From Bradyrhizobium sp. (GTDB lineage: Bacteria; Pseudomonadota; Alphaproteobacteria; Rhizobiales; Xanthobacteraceae): a DNA stretch of 50,073 bases. A program made the position numbers and the translations under genes. This document shows positions 1 through 9,239 of the stretch, one piece after another. Positions within the stretch are counted from its first letter, which is position 1. Every line of letters begins with the position of its first letter. Location: contig NZ_SSNA01000032.1 in NCBI RefSeq assembly GCF_004799445.1, forward strand, positions 1-50,073, in the 5' to 3' direction. The notes under the pieces are model-generated. The model searched no databases. It was not told where the DNA came from and saw only the letters and a list, made by a program, of their open reading frames with translations.

Positions 1-210
1 CTAGCCGCAGCACTCGCCCTTGCCGTTCTGCTGGATGGGCGGACAAGGCACCGAACCGTAGGAACAGAACACGCAACAATCGCCCGGCAGGGCCTTGAGT
101 TTTTCACCGCAGCCCTTGCAGACGTAGAAATACTGGCAAGCATCTGTCGGCATTTTTTCGGTCGCCTGGAAGCTGCACCTTGGGCACGTCAGGATCGATT
201 CAAGCTGCAT
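1..210 (-). CDS. Small Cys-rich zinc-ribbon-like protein (GDCCVFCSYG family)
   Basis: This 69-residue protein has nine cysteines. CPRC and CKGC knuckles lie in the first half, followed by the block GDCCVFCSYGSVPCPP. I recognise that block from a family of short bacterial proteins of unknown function. The paired CxxC motifs suggest a structural zinc or other thiophilic metal site (inference). The family is often seen near metal-resistance genes, but no such gene is visible here because the window starts at its stop codon. The ATG at 208-210 gives a complete protein. Function is not known. Confidence 0.75.
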   Translation of the reverse strand: MQLESILTCPRCSFQATEKMPTDACQYFYVCKGCGEKLKALPGDCCVFCSYGSVPCPPIQQNGKGECCG

Positions 211-397
211 GCTTCCACCCTGCTCGGTCAGCTAAAAAGTCGTCGTCAAATTAGTGAGCCACTGCGGCGAGGCATTGACGAGCGCGGCCTCTACCCGTTT
301 GTCGGCACCGCTGACGCGCATCAGCGCCGCGACATCAGTCCATCAAGCATGACCGATTTCCGCGCGCACCCGCATTACGGTACAGATGCCACCGATG

Positions 398-952
398 TCA
401 CCTGACCACGCCCGAAATGAAGCCGGGCTTGCGCCGCGGTGGCTTGATTTCCTTTTTCAAAAAACAGTGAGCGTCTTTTCCGGCATATCCGGGCCGGGCA
501 TAGGTCCAGGCCCGGCATTTATTGTCGCCGGCGCAAGCCGCCTTGCAGGCCTCGTCACGCTCGCCCCGCTTGAGTTCGAAACTGCGATAATCGCCACCGT
601 AGCGGTCGATCGAGGTCTCGATCGCTCCATTGCGCGGTTCGACCACGCCAGCGCCGCGCACGCCCGAGACGCAGCAATCATCCGGGGTGCGTGCCGGCAC
701 GTTGTTCTTCAGCCAGCAGACCGCGCTGCCCGCAGTATCGCTCGGATAGTTGAAGCTCCATGCCCGGCAACGCCGGTCGCGCTCGCACACCAGCGCACAA
801 TCCGCCGGATCGCCCGAGGGCACCAATGAACTCAGATAATCGCCGCCCGGACGATCGAAGTTGGTCTGAGCAAATGCCGGTCGCATGGTCGTGGCGGCCG
901 CAAAAAAAGCGAGCGTCACCAAACACGCCCCGAGCAGGCGGCCTCCCCACAT
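398..952 (-). CDS. Secreted protein with two PAN/Apple-type domains
   Basis: I start the protein at the ATG whose product begins MWGGRLLGACLV. This gives 184 residues with a clear signal peptide (hydrophobic core about 5-22, AFA cleavage site). A start 150 bases further upstream is possible but adds a non-hydrophobic leader. The exported part holds two similar units, each beginning with D-R-x-G-G-D-Y and followed by a Cys pattern (CALVCERDRRCRAW and CKAACAGDNKCRAW) typical of PAN_4/Apple modules. These are disulfide-linked folds that bind proteins or carbohydrates. A periplasmic or extracellular binding role is inferred. It is not obviously in an operon, and gshA lies upstream on the same strand after about 220 bases. 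Confidence 0.75.
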   Translation of the reverse strand: MWGGRLLGACLVTLAFFAAATTMRPAFAQTNFDRPGGDYLSSLVPSGDPADCALVCERDRRCRAWSFNYPSDTAGSAVCWLKNNVPARTPDDCCVSGVRGAGVVEPRNGAIETSIDRYGGDYRSFELKRGERDEACKAACAGDNKCRAWTYARPGYAGKDAHCFLKKEIKPPRRKPGFISGVVR

Positions 953-1170
953 TCGCGATGCTTTCAACCGATTGGACTTCCCCGCATTTTGCGGGTTGTC
1001 ATTTGATCGCCACGAACCTGTACGGCGGATGAACGGTGCAAAAACCCTTCCATCCGGGGATCCGCCGGCGCGCCCTGGCCCCCGAGAAAAGCACCAAGGC
1101 ACAACAGCTTGCGTGGAACCCGGCTCCCATCGCAGGCTAACGCGACCCTGCGGTCCCGATTGTGCGCCAG

Positions 1171-2541
1171 CTAGAATGCGTATTCGTCATAGGCCGGTTC
1201 TACCGAACCCTGCCAGGGGCCATGGAATTTCTCCAGCATCTCCTCGGCGGGGGTTTGCCCGGAATCGATGATCCGGTCCAACGGCTCGAGATGGCGGGTC
1301 TCGTCGCGTCCGAAGTGATCGACGTGGCCGCGCCGGCTCAGCCCCGCATGCGACAACGCCAGGCATTCCTTGGCGATCTCGAACAGATAGTGATGCCGGA
1401 TCCTGGCCTTGAAGCCGAGGCGCGGCACGTCGTCACGCAGCGACTGGCGTTCGAAGGCATTCCAGGATTTGACGATGTCCCATGCGGCGTCGAGGCTGGT
1501 GTCGTCGTAGAGCAGTCCGACCCAAAACGCCGGCAAGGCCGGCAGCCGTCCCCAGGGCACGCCGTCGGCGCCGCGCATTTCCAGATAGCGCTTCAACCGC
1601 ACTTCGGGGAAAATCGTCGAGAGATGGTTGGCCCAGTCCGACAACGTCGGACGCTCGCCGGGCAATGCGGGATTTTTGCCGTCGAAGAAATCGCGGAACG
1701 ACGACCCTGCCACGTCGATATAGGCATCGCCGCGCTTGACGAAGTACATCGGCACATCCAGCGCATAATCGACCCAGCGCTCGAACCCCATGCCGTCCTC
1801 GAACGCCCACGGGATCATCCCGGCGCGCGCATTGTCGGTGTCGCGCCATATCTCGGAGCGGAACGACAGGAAGCCGTTGGGCTTGCCTTCGGTGAACGGC
1901 GAATTGGCGAACAGCGCGGTCGCCACCGGCTGCAGCGCCACCGATACCCGGAGCTTCTTGACCATGTCGGCCTCCGAGGAGAAGTCGAGATTGGTCTGCA
2001 CCGTGCAGGTCCGGTACATCATGTCGATGCCGTATTTGCCGACCTTCGGCATATAGCCGGTCATGATCTTGTAGCGTCCCTTGGGCATCATCGGAATCTG
2101 CGCCCGAGACCATGACGGCGTCATGCCGAGCCCGAGAAAACCTATCCCCAGGGGCGTTGCGATCTCGTTCACCTGCGCCAGATGCGCCATCAATTCGGCC
2201 TGGGTTTGATGCACGGTCTCGACCGGCGCGCCCGACAATTCGAATTGGCCGCCGGGCTCCAGCGAAATCGCGCCGCCGCCGGTGACGTCATACAGCCCGA
2301 TGATGTTGCCGCGCTCCATGATCGGCTCCCAGCCGAGCAGGAGCTGCATGCCTTCCAGCAGCACACCGATGCCGCGGGCGCCTTCGTAAGGCACCGGCTG
2401 ATGGCCGTTCAGCGTAAAGGGCGTCTTTTCATGCTCGGTGCCGATCCGGAATTCGGAACGAGGCTTCACGCCCGCTTCCAGCCACGCGACCAATTCCTCG
2501 CGCGATTGCAGGGGCGTCATATCGATCTGGTCACGCGCCAT
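1171..2541 (-). CDS. gshA: Glutamate-cysteine ligase, plant/alphaproteobacterial type
   Basis: This enzyme makes gamma-glutamylcysteine from L-glutamate, L-cysteine and ATP, the first step of glutathione synthesis in the cytoplasm. The 456 residues match the length of the plant-type (class 2) GCL family. The N-terminal GTEHEK block (about 34-39) and the Gly/Glu-rich stretch GGGAISLEPGGQFELS (about 88-103) are the nucleotide/glutamate-binding signatures. MYRTCTVQTNLDFSSE and FANSPFTEGKPNG are further conserved blocks. It lies 96 bases downstream of a marR gene on the same strand. A glutathione S-transferase is divergent from that regulator, so synthesis and use of glutathione sit together. No gshB is in the window. 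Confidence 0.93.
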   Translation of the reverse strand: MARDQIDMTPLQSREELVAWLEAGVKPRSEFRIGTEHEKTPFTLNGHQPVPYEGARGIGVLLEGMQLLLGWEPIMERGNIIGLYDVTGGGAISLEPGGQFELSGAPVETVHQTQAELMAHLAQVNEIATPLGIGFLGLGMTPSWSRAQIPMMPKGRYKIMTGYMPKVGKYGIDMMYRTCTVQTNLDFSSEADMVKKLRVSVALQPVATALFANSPFTEGKPNGFLSFRSEIWRDTDNARAGMIPWAFEDGMGFERWVDYALDVPMYFVKRGDAYIDVAGSSFRDFFDGKNPALPGERPTLSDWANHLSTIFPEVRLKRYLEMRGADGVPWGRLPALPAFWVGLLYDDTSLDAAWDIVKSWNAFERQSLRDDVPRLGFKARIRHHYLFEIAKECLALSHAGLSRRGHVDHFGRDETRHLEPLDRIIDSGQTPAEEMLEKFHGPWQGSVEPAYDEYAF

Positions 2542-2637
2542 GCGGATTCCGGAGGTGGGGCGTTTCGACCAAACGCGCGCGGTGTCGGGAGTATCCGCGA
2601 ACCAGGCAGTCCGCGGATGCGAAAGGCAAAAACAATA

Positions 2638-3138
2638 TCATCGGGCGGGAGCGCCGTCTCTCGCGGCGAGCGATGGAGCCTCGCCGCAGGAGCAGCCCAA
2701 CCGGTCAAGCAGACCACAGAGTTTTACGGCATCGGTGTCGGAAAGCTTCGAACCAACGTGTTTTTCGATCGCGGCCGAATACGCGCTCCACATCTTCCTC
2801 TGCAGCTCGCGCCCGGCCTCGGTGATCTCGACGAACTGGCCGCGCTTGTCGATCTTGCATTCGCGGCGCGCCGCCAGCCCTTCGTCGACCAGCCGGTCGA
2901 TCAGCCGCGAAGTCGAGTATTGCGGGATCAGCATCTGCTTTTCCAGTTCCACCGGGCGCATCTCGCCCGACGGCGCGCGCGACAGTTCGAGCAACGCATC
3001 GTACCAGGCCAGCGGCGGAAACCCGGCCTTCTTCAACTCCTGCTCGACGGCGTCAAGCACCCGGCTCTGGACTCGCATCAGGCGAATCCAGGCGGCGGTC
3101 GCCTCGGTCGATGGTTTGCGCTTCATGGTCCGGCCCAT
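2638..3138 (-). CDS. MarR-family winged-helix regulator
   Basis: This is a 166-residue MarR-type repressor. The DNA-binding wing region is visible as ELEKQMLIPQYSTSRLIDRLVDEGLAARR, followed by the beta-wing DKRGQFVEITEAGREL. The tail contains a CSC motif (GCSCGEA), which could be redox-sensitive (inference). The start is uncertain: ATGs at 3138 and 3126 both fit. Earlier in-frame starts at 3180/3177 fall inside an operator-like palindrome and are less likely. The gene is divergent from a beta-class GST and upstream of gshA. It probably represses the gst, and perhaps itself and gshA, in response to an electrophile or phenolic ligand. Confidence 0.88.
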   Translation of the reverse strand: MGRTMKRKPSTEATAAWIRLMRVQSRVLDAVEQELKKAGFPPLAWYDALLELSRAPSGEMRPVELEKQMLIPQYSTSRLIDRLVDEGLAARRECKIDKRGQFVEITEAGRELQRKMWSAYSAAIEKHVGSKLSDTDAVKLCGLLDRLGCSCGEAPSLAARDGAPAR

Positions 3139-3160
3139 AGATGACGAGAGAGTGTAGCGC

Positions 3161-3210
3161 ACTAAATGCAGCTGCATCAATCTTGACTATTTCATGCAGA
3201 TGCATTTAGT
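3161..3210. promoter_or_regulatory. Paired inverted operator-like sites between marR and gst
   Basis: ACTAAATGCAGCTGCAT (3161-3177) and its inverted near-copy ATGCAGATGCATTTAGT (3194-3210) face each other. They match at 16 of 17 positions. The core ATGCAGCTGCAT is itself a perfect 12-base palindrome, and the second core is a one-mismatch version. Two palindromic sites in the divergent gap of a MarR regulator and its neighbour are what is expected for autoregulation and target control. Binding by this MarR is inferred. Confidence 0.75.
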
Positions 3211-3254
3211 CATCTGTTGGCTGTTTGCCAATCATCCGAGGGAAGGAAATTCCG

Positions 3255-3869
3255 ATGAAGCTTTATTATTCGCCCGGAGCCTGTTCGCTTTCACCCCATA
3301 TCGCGCTTCTGGAGGCGGGTCTGCCATACGACCTGGTCAAGGTCGACCTGCGGGCCAAGAAGCTTGAGAATGGCGACGACTATCTCAAGGTCAATCCCAA
3401 GGGCCAGGTGCCGGCGCTTGCGCTGGACAATGGCGAGCTCGTGACCGAGGGCCCGGTCATCGTCCAGATGATTGCCGACAAGGCTTCAGCCAAGAATCTC
3501 GCGCCCGCGCGCGACAGCGCCGAGCGCTACAAGCTGCTGGAGTGGCTCAACTTCATCACGGGTGAGCTTCACAAGAACTTCAGCCCGCTGTTTAATCCGA
3601 CGATCCCGGACGAGGTGAAGAACTTCTTCAAGGACCGCATCATGGGCAAATTCAAATATGCCGACAGCCAGCTTGCCGGCCGCGACTATTTGATGGGCAA
3701 GCAGTTCACCGTCGCCGACGGTTATCTCTACACCATGCTACGCTGGGCCGACGGCAACAAACTGGACCTCTCCGGCTTGAATAACCTGATGGCCTACAAG
3801 GACCGCGTCGCGGCGCGGCCGAAGGTGCAGGAAGCCCTGACCAAGGAAGGCCTGCTGAAGGCGGCGTGA
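3255..3869 (+). CDS. Glutathione S-transferase, beta class
   Basis: This is a 204-residue cytosolic GST that conjugates glutathione to electrophiles or reduces with it. The N-terminal thioredoxin-like domain starts MKLYYSPGACSLSPHIAL. Cys10 is the mixed-disulfide residue of beta-class GSTs, and the usual NPKGQVPAL cis-Pro loop and TEGPVIVQMIAD follow. The helical domain carries GKQFTVADGYLYTMLRW. The ATG at 3255 is preceded by GGGAAGGAAAT, a good ribosome-binding site. An in-frame start 30 bases earlier has none. The gene is divergent from marR across paired operators and is followed by a strong terminator, so it is monocistronic. Confidence 0.95.
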   Translation: MKLYYSPGACSLSPHIALLEAGLPYDLVKVDLRAKKLENGDDYLKVNPKGQVPALALDNGELVTEGPVIVQMIADKASAKNLAPARDSAERYKLLEWLNFITGELHKNFSPLFNPTIPDEVKNFFKDRIMGKFKYADSQLAGRDYLMGKQFTVADGYLYTMLRWADGNKLDLSGLNNLMAYKDRVAARPKVQEALTKEGLLKAA

Positions 3870-3898
3870 GTTCTCAGAGAATAATTCTCAGTACAAAG

Positions 3899-3926
3899 GG
3901 CCGGATCGATGATCCGGCCTTTTTTT
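3899..3926 (+). terminator. Rho-independent terminator of gst
   Basis: A 9-bp perfect stem, GGCCGGATC / GATCCGGCC, closes a 3-base loop and is followed directly by seven T residues. It lies 30 bases after the gst stop codon. Confidence 0.92.
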
Positions 3927-3936
3927 GCGGTTCGTC

Positions 3937-3959
3937 ATGCCCGGCCTTGCGCCGGGCAT
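3937..3959. repeat. REP-like palindrome
   Basis: ATGCCCGGC-CTTGC-GCCGGGCAT is a perfect 9-bp hairpin flanked by CGTC and CCACGTCTT. It looks like a widespread short interspersed repeat of Bradyrhizobium-type genomes. That assignment is from memory, not a search. Confidence 0.7.
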
Positions 3960-4390
3960 CCACGTCTTCGCCCATGCTGAAAACGTGCCGGAACCACAAG
4001 GCGGGTCTGGGCGTTGCCGGGGAACTGCAGCCTGCCGCCCGTTCGTCTTCCATATCGAGACCTAAATGCCCAAGCCCAGGGATGAAACCCCGACGACCCC
4101 GGCGATTTCGTCATGGATGTCCGGCAGTTTGACCTTGTACCCGCGCTATGGCGCGCCGAGAAAATTATCGTTTCCTTGCACCCTGGAAACTCAACTCTTG
4201 CTTCAACGGTTGGAGCAGGAGCAACAGGGCCGCGAAGAGACCAACCGCCGGGAACGCGTGGCGCGGAGATCACCGGAAGCCCAATCCGGCCGGGACAAGA
4301 AATAAGGCCGGAAGAAAATCAAGACTGCTGCAACAGCGATTTCAGGTCGAAAATCAGGGAGTTTTGAGAGACGACAGGAAAGTCGTGCCC
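3960..4390. other. Gene-poor interval, no supported feature
   Basis: About 430 bases follow the gst terminator and REP palindrome. Open frames exist on both strands, but none has a ribosome-binding site, a recognisable domain or a composition like the neighbouring genes. Base composition becomes less GC-rich toward the O-acetyltransferase gene. It may be a degraded remnant, but I see nothing I can name. Confidence 0.5.
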
Positions 4391-4948
4391 TCAGTCGGCA
4401 ATCGAACGAATGACCCTCGCCGGGTTTCCTCCGACAAGAGTATTGGGGGGAACGTTCCTGGTGACCACGGAACCCGCCGCAACAACCGAGTTTTCGCCCA
4501 CCGTCACTCCGCCGATGATCGTTGCGCCGGCTGCGATCCAGACGTTTCTTTCAATCACGATGGGCTTTGCGATTGTGAGGGCGCGCCGCCGAGACGGTTC
4601 GACGGGATGGCCAGACGTGATGATGCTCACGTTCGGCCCGATCATCACATCGTCGGCAATGTCGAGCCCGCCAAGATCATAAAAAGTGCAGTTCTGATTT
4701 ACGAAAACATTGCGCCCGATACTGATGTCGACCCCACCGGTTGTGTAGAATGGCGGGATCAATAAAAAACTGTCGTCCACTTTCTTGCCGATGAGATCGC
4801 TGAACAAGGCCCGGACTTCGTCGGCATCGTTGAACGTCAAACGGTTGAGATTGGCGGTGATCGCCATCGCTCGTTTGACGTTCGCCGACATGGCTGCTGA
4901 TTCCGCCGTTCTCCCCGGAATTATCCTGGTGCGATCATCATTCGCCAT
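4391..4948 (-). CDS. Sugar O-acetyltransferase (maltose acetyltransferase/NodL-like, LbetaH fold)
   Basis: This 185-residue enzyme uses acetyl-CoA to acetylate a sugar hydroxyl in the cytoplasm. The C-terminal two thirds show hexapeptide-repeat periodicity (GRNVFVNQNCTF, IADDVMIGPNVSI, IERNVWIAAGATI, GENSVVAAGSVV) ending in PPNTLVGGNPARVIR. The SGHPVEP block carries the catalytic His conserved in the maltose/galactoside acetyltransferases. The short helical N-terminal region fits the family. GAGGAG eight bases before the ATG supports the start. NodL belongs to this family, but there are no nodulation genes nearby, so a general sugar substrate is as likely. Lower GC than the surrounding core genes hints at acquisition. 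Confidence 0.88.
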   Translation of the reverse strand: MANDDRTRIIPGRTAESAAMSANVKRAMAITANLNRLTFNDADEVRALFSDLIGKKVDDSFLLIPPFYTTGGVDISIGRNVFVNQNCTFYDLGGLDIADDVMIGPNVSIITSGHPVEPSRRRALTIAKPIVIERNVWIAAGATIIGGVTVGENSVVAAGSVVTRNVPPNTLVGGNPARVIRSIAD

Positions 4949-5092
4949 TGGTTATTCTCCTCCGAGCGCGGTCGAACGAACGTTCGGCGCATGACGGCCG
5001 CGCCGAGATTCGCTCAGTATAGCCATATGGAATCCACCTTTCTGCAACCTTGCCGTGTTGCACAATTCAGGGAATTCGGACGGCGGAGGGAC

Positions 5093-5419
5093 TTACTTTT
5101 GGTTGCTATCGATATAGGCTGCCCAGGCAGCGGAGGCCAAAATCTGCGATGGATTGCCTTTGCAAGCCACTTCAACAGCGGTGATCATGGCCGTGCCGTT
5201 CGTTTTCGGCTGGTCTTGCTGGCTCGACGCCGCCACATAATTCAAGCCGCTCCAAAAGCCATAAATCCAGACCGTACCCTCCAGCCGATGGTCGGGACCG
5301 GAGAGCCAATAAGAACACTTCCGACTGCCGATACCAGCCAAATTGATTGAAGCCTCTTCCGCACCCGCGGTGCCGGTAGTGACAGCGAAAGCAATTAGCA
5401 GAACGATTGCCCGGATCAT
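5093..5419 (-). CDS. Small secreted protein with Rap1a/HdeA-like pattern, function unknown
   Basis: From the ATG at 5419 the product is 108 residues: a signal peptide (IRAIVLLIAFAVTTGTAGA) and a mature part of about 90. Two cysteines (SRKCSYW and VACKGNP), G-x-W-S-G-L-N and a late C-x-G-N-P-S-Q-I-L motif resemble small periplasmic alphaproteobacterial proteins of the Rap1a/HdeA-like type. That resemblance is weak and the function is unassigned. A longer reading from an upstream TTG lacks support. GC is lower than in the flanking beta-oxidation genes, as in the neighbouring acetyltransferase. Confidence 0.65.
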   Translation of the reverse strand: MIRAIVLLIAFAVTTGTAGAEEASINLAGIGSRKCSYWLSGPDHRLEGTVWIYGFWSGLNYVAASSQQDQPKTNGTAMITAVEVACKGNPSQILASAAWAAYIDSNQK

Positions 5420-5575
5420 TGCGTCGTCTTCATGGCTTATCTCCAAGCTCCCCACCGGCAATCATTCCGCGCTGAGCCCGTCCCTGCGCGCCGGATAGCC
5501 GGACGCGTTTGGCCGGGCCCCGGCGGAAGCGGCCGCTCGGCGCTTTTGCCCGGCCATGACGGCGAGAGTTAGGAG

Positions 5576-7795
5576 TTACGCCGCCGCGGGCTGCTTTTTC
5601 GGCGGGAACCGGCCGTAGAAGGTCTCGCCCTTTGCCGCCATGTCGATCAGGAGTTTCGGCGGGGTGAAGCGCGAGCCGTATTTGGCCTCGAGCTTGTGGC
5701 ACAGCGCGACGAAGTTTTTCGTGCCCATGAAGTCGATGTAGGACAGCGTGCCGCCGGTGAACGGCGCGAATCCAAAACCGAGGATCGAGCCGACATCGGC
5801 CTCGCGCATGTCGGTGATGACATGGTCTTCAACGGTGCGCGCCGCTTCCACCGCCTGCACCACGAGAAAGCGCTGCTTCAGCTCCTCGACGTCGAGGATA
5901 TCGGGATCGAGATGCTTCGGCTGCAACCCGCTCAAGGCCGACCACAGGCTCTTTTGGCCCTTGCCCTTCTCGGGATAGTCGTAAAAGCCCTTGCCGTTCT
6001 TGCGGCCGAAGCGGCCCTGCTTCTCGACCATTTCGACCAAGAGCTTCTTCTGGGCCTGGTCGATGGCGTTGGCGCCGAGGTCGGCCTCGGTCGCCTTCAT
6101 GATCTTGAGCACGAGATCGAGCGCCACTTCGTCGGATAATGACAGCGGCCCGACCGGCATGCCCGCCATCTTCGCGGTGTTCTCGATCATTGCCGGCGGC
6201 ACGCCTTCCATCAGCATTTCCAGGCCTTCGGCGGTGAAGCGCAGCACGCAGCGGTTGGCGAAGAAGCCGCGGGAATCGTTGACCACGATCGGGGTCTTGC
6301 CGATCACGCGCACGTAATCCAGCGCGGTGGCGAGCGCGACATCGCCGGTGTTCTTGCCGACGATGATTTCCACCAGCATCATCTTCTCGACCGGCGAGAA
6401 GAAGTGAATACCGATGAACTTGCTCTGGTCCTTGAACTCTTCCGCCAGCGAATTGATCGGCAGCGTCGAGGTATTGGAGGCAAAGATCGCATCGCCCCTG
6501 AGCAGCGGCTGCGCCTTGGCGTAGGTCTCCGCCTTTACCTTTCGATCCTCGAACACCGCCTCGATGACGAGGTCGCAGTCTTTCAGCACGTTATAGTCGG
6601 CGGTCGCGGTGATGCGCGACAGGATGGCGTCGCGATCGCTTTCCTTGGCGCGGCCCTTCTTGATCAGATCATCGATCACGGCTTGCGCATGGCCGTTGCC
6701 CTTGTCGGCGCTCTCCTGGTCGCGGTCGATCAGCACCACGTCGATGCCGGCACGCGCCGAGACGTAGCCGACGCTGGCGCCCATGAAACCTGCGCCGATC
6801 ACGGCAAGCTTCTTGACCTTGGTCGGTGGCACGTTTTGCGGACGCCGCGCGCCCTTGTTCAGTTCCTGCATCGACAGGAACAGGCTGCGGATCATTGCCG
6901 CCGCTTCCTTGCTGCGCAGGATCTGCGTGAAGTAGCGCGATTCGACGCGCAGCGCCGCATCGATCGGCAACTGCAGGCCTTCGTAGACGCAGCTCATGAT
7001 GGCGCGCGCCGCCGGATAATTGTCGTAGGTCTCGCGGCGGTAGATGGCGTTGCCGGCCGGGAACATCATCATGCCGGCCTTGGAGAAGACCGCGCCGCCC
7101 GGCAGCTTGAAACCCTTCTCGTCCCACGGCGCGACCGCCTTGCCGCCGCCCTTGATCCAGTCCTTGGCCGCCTTGACGAGATCGGCAGCGGGAACGATGG
7201 CGTGAATCAGATTCAGCGCCTTGGCTTTGTCGAGATTGATCGCCTCACCCTTGAGCAGGAGTTGCATGGCATCCTGCGGCGAGACGATGCGCGGCACGCG
7301 CTGGGTGCCGCCGGCGCCCGGGAAAAGCCCGACCTTGATTTCCGGCAGGCCGAGCCGGGTCTTCGGATTCTGCGCGGCGACGCGGTAATGGCAGGACAGC
7401 GTGAGTTCGAAACCGCCGCCGAGCGCCAGCCCATTGATCGCGGCGACCCAGGGCTTGCCCGAGGTTTCGATATTGCGGAACACCTGCGAGAAGCGGCGGC
7501 TCTGGTCGAACAGCATCTGGTTGGCCGCGACCTCGCCCTTGGCCTTCAGCAACTCGCCATATTGGCGGCTCATGCCCTCCAGCATCGACAGATCGGCGCC
7601 GGCGCACAGCGCTTCCTTGCCCGAGGTGATGACCACGCCCTTCACCGCCGCGTCAGCGGAGGTCTGCTTGACGATCTCCTCGAGTTCGGTGACCGAGGTT
7701 TCGTCAAGCACGTTCATCGAACGACCCGGAGTGTCCCAGGTCACCAGCACGATGCCGTCGGCGTCGGTCTCAACTTTGAAATTCTTGAAGGCCAT
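5576..7795 (-). CDS. fadJ: Fatty-acid oxidation multifunctional enzyme: enoyl-CoA hydratase / 3-hydroxyacyl-CoA dehydrogenase
   Basis: This 739-residue protein carries out the two middle steps of beta-oxidation. Residues 1-190 are an enoyl-CoA hydratase (crotonase) domain with the CAGADL oxyanion loop, GGGFEL (Glu130, a catalytic acid) and PGAGGTQR. From about residue 327 the NAD-binding domain begins with AVIGAGFMG, followed by NTSTLPI and [11 protein letters not shown] with the catalytic His. Two C-terminal 3HCDH domains ([11 protein letters not shown]..., [14 protein letters not shown]) follow. Start at 7795: GAGGGAGC lies upstream; an earlier in-frame start would run into the flanking repeat. 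It is the last gene of the acyl-CoA dehydrogenase-thiolase-FadJ operon. Confidence 0.95.
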   Translation of the reverse strand: MAFKNFKVETDADGIVLVTWDTPGRSMNVLDETSVTELEEIVKQTSADAAVKGVVITSGKEALCAGADLSMLEGMSRQYGELLKAKGEVAANQMLFDQSRRFSQVFRNIETSGKPWVAAINGLALGGGFELTLSCHYRVAAQNPKTRLGLPEIKVGLFPGAGGTQRVPRIVSPQDAMQLLLKGEAINLDKAKALNLIHAIVPAADLVKAAKDWIKGGGKAVAPWDEKGFKLPGGAVFSKAGMMMFPAGNAIYRRETYDNYPAARAIMSCVYEGLQLPIDAALRVESRYFTQILRSKEAAAMIRSLFLSMQELNKGARRPQNVPPTKVKKLAVIGAGFMGASVGYVSARAGIDVVLIDRDQESADKGNGHAQAVIDDLIKKGRAKESDRDAILSRITATADYNVLKDCDLVIEAVFEDRKVKAETYAKAQPLLRGDAIFASNTSTLPINSLAEEFKDQSKFIGIHFFSPVEKMMLVEIIVGKNTGDVALATALDYVRVIGKTPIVVNDSRGFFANRCVLRFTAEGLEMLMEGVPPAMIENTAKMAGMPVGPLSLSDEVALDLVLKIMKATEADLGANAIDQAQKKLLVEMVEKQGRFGRKNGKGFYDYPEKGKGQKSLWSALSGLQPKHLDPDILDVEELKQRFLVVQAVEAARTVEDHVITDMREADVGSILGFGFAPFTGGTLSYIDFMGTKNFVALCHKLEAKYGSRFTPPKLLIDMAAKGETFYGRFPPKKQPAAA

Positions 7796-7848
7796 TTGTC
7801 GCTCCCTCGATGCCGGCAGCCCGCAGGCGCGGCGGTTGTCTCTGATCG

Positions 7849-7934
7849 TAGGGTGGGCAACGCGAAGCGTGCTCACCATGATAAACCGAATTCAAGTGGT
7901 GGGCACGGCGCGAATCGCGCCTTTGCCCACCCTA
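7849..7934. repeat. Palindromic intergenic repeat between thiolase and fadJ genes
   Basis: TAGGGTGGGCAA at the left and TTGCCCACCCTA at the right form perfect 12-base terminal inverted repeats. Inner blocks (CGCGAAGCGTGCTCACC and GGTGGGCACGGCGCG) are also roughly complementary. The whole 86 bases can fold as one hairpin. It resembles a family of interspersed palindromes common in Bradyrhizobium. In mRNA it would form a strong structure within the operon. Confidence 0.8.
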
Positions 7935-7939
7935 AGCCC

Positions 7940-9148
7940 TCACACCCGCTCGATGATGGTCGCCGTACCCATGCCGCCGCCGATGCATAGCGTGACCAGC
8001 GCGGTCGACTTGTTGGTTCGCTCGAGTTCGTCGAGCACGGTACCGAGAATCATCGCCCCGGTCGCCCCCAATGGATGGCCGAGCGCGATAGCGCCGCCAT
8101 TGACGTTGATCTTGGCGTTATCGATGTCGAAGACCTGCATATAGCGCAGCACCACCGAGGCGAACGCCTCGTTCAATTCGAACAGGTCGATGTCGGATTT
8201 CTTCATGCCCGAGCGCTCGAGCAGCTTCTCGGTCACATCGACCGGGCCGGTCAGCATCATCGCCGGCTCCGAGCCGATATTGGCGAAGGCGCGGATTTTT
8301 GCACGCTGCTTCAGGCCATACTTGACGCCGGCTTCCTTGCTGCCGAGCAGGACCGCGCCGGCACCGTCGACGATGCCGGACGAATTGCCGGCGTGGTGGA
8401 CGTAGTTGATGCGCTCGATTTCTGGATGCGACTGGATCGCCACCGCATCGAAGCCGCCCATCTGTCCCATGGTGACGAAGGAAGGCTGCAACTGACCGAG
8501 CGACTGCATCGTCGTCGTCGGCCGCATGTGCTCGTCCTTGGCGAGGATGGTGAGGCCGTTGACGTCCGTCACCGGGATCACCGAATTCTTGAAGCGGCCC
8601 TCGTCCCAGGCCTTGGCGGCGCGCTGCTGGCTCTGCACCGCATAGGCATCGACATCGTCGCGCGAAAACCCGTATTTGGTCGCGATCAGGTCGGCGGAGA
8701 CCCCCTGCGGCATGAAATAGGCCGGCACCGCGATCGAGGGGTCCATCGGCCAGGCGCCGCCGGAGGCGCCGATACCGATGCGGCTCATCGATTCGGCGCC
8801 GCCACCGATGGTGAGTTCGTGCTGGCCGCTCATGATCTGGGCGGCGGCGAAATTCACCGCATCAAGGCCGGAGGCGCAGAACCGGCTGATCTGGATGCCG
8901 GGGACGGAATCGCCGAGACCGGCGTTGAGCGCCGCAAAGCGCGCGATGTCGGAGCCGGCCTCGCCGACCGGATCGACCACGCCGAGGATGACGTCGTCGA
9001 CCACGCCCTCGGGCAGATTGTTGCGCTGCTTGAGCGCCTTCAGCGGCGCGGTCGCCAGCGCCACCGCGGTCACCTCGTGCAGCGCGCCGTCGGCCTTGCC
9101 GCGGCCGCGCGGCGTGCGAACGTGATCGTAGATATATGCCTCAGGCAT
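7940..9148 (-). CDS. fadA: Acetyl-CoA acyltransferase / thiolase
   Basis: This 402-residue thiolase cleaves 3-ketoacyl-CoA (or condenses acetyl-CoA) in the cytoplasm. The nucleophilic Cys91 sits in [10 protein letters not shown]. His358 is in [16 protein letters not shown], and the second catalytic Cys388 is in TLCIGGGMG. All three signatures are intact. Length is typical. The gene lies between the acyl-CoA dehydrogenase and the FadJ-type enzyme on the same strand, so the chain-shortening role of FadA is the natural reading. A role in acetoacetyl-CoA synthesis cannot be excluded from sequence alone. Confidence 0.95.
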   Translation of the reverse strand: MPEAYIYDHVRTPRGRGKADGALHEVTAVALATAPLKALKQRNNLPEGVVDDVILGVVDPVGEAGSDIARFAALNAGLGDSVPGIQISRFCASGLDAVNFAAAQIMSGQHELTIGGGAESMSRIGIGASGGAWPMDPSIAVPAYFMPQGVSADLIATKYGFSRDDVDAYAVQSQQRAAKAWDEGRFKNSVIPVTDVNGLTILAKDEHMRPTTTMQSLGQLQPSFVTMGQMGGFDAVAIQSHPEIERINYVHHAGNSSGIVDGAGAVLLGSKEAGVKYGLKQRAKIRAFANIGSEPAMMLTGPVDVTEKLLERSGMKKSDIDLFELNEAFASVVLRYMQVFDIDNAKINVNGGAIALGHPLGATGAMILGTVLDELERTNKSTALVTLCIGGGMGTATIIERV

Positions 9149-9239
9149 GACGCCCTCCTGGTATGAGGATCATAATATTTAGGCGATTGGGAAGATACCG
9201 CGGCGGATTATCGAGCGGCCGCGGGAAGGATTTTTCCGG

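Noticed and set aside
3175..3180. Upstream start codons for the marR gene
   Set aside because: They lie inside the palindromic operator and have no ribosome-binding site. The family-like start is further downstream.
4066..4305. Possible small gene in the gap after gst
   Set aside because: No ribosome-binding site, no recognisable domain, and competing open frames on both strands in the same stretch.
4391..4948. A nodulation gene (nodL)
   Set aside because: The family fits, but there is no nod gene, nod box or symbiosis-island sign nearby, so only a general sugar O-acetyltransferase is supported.
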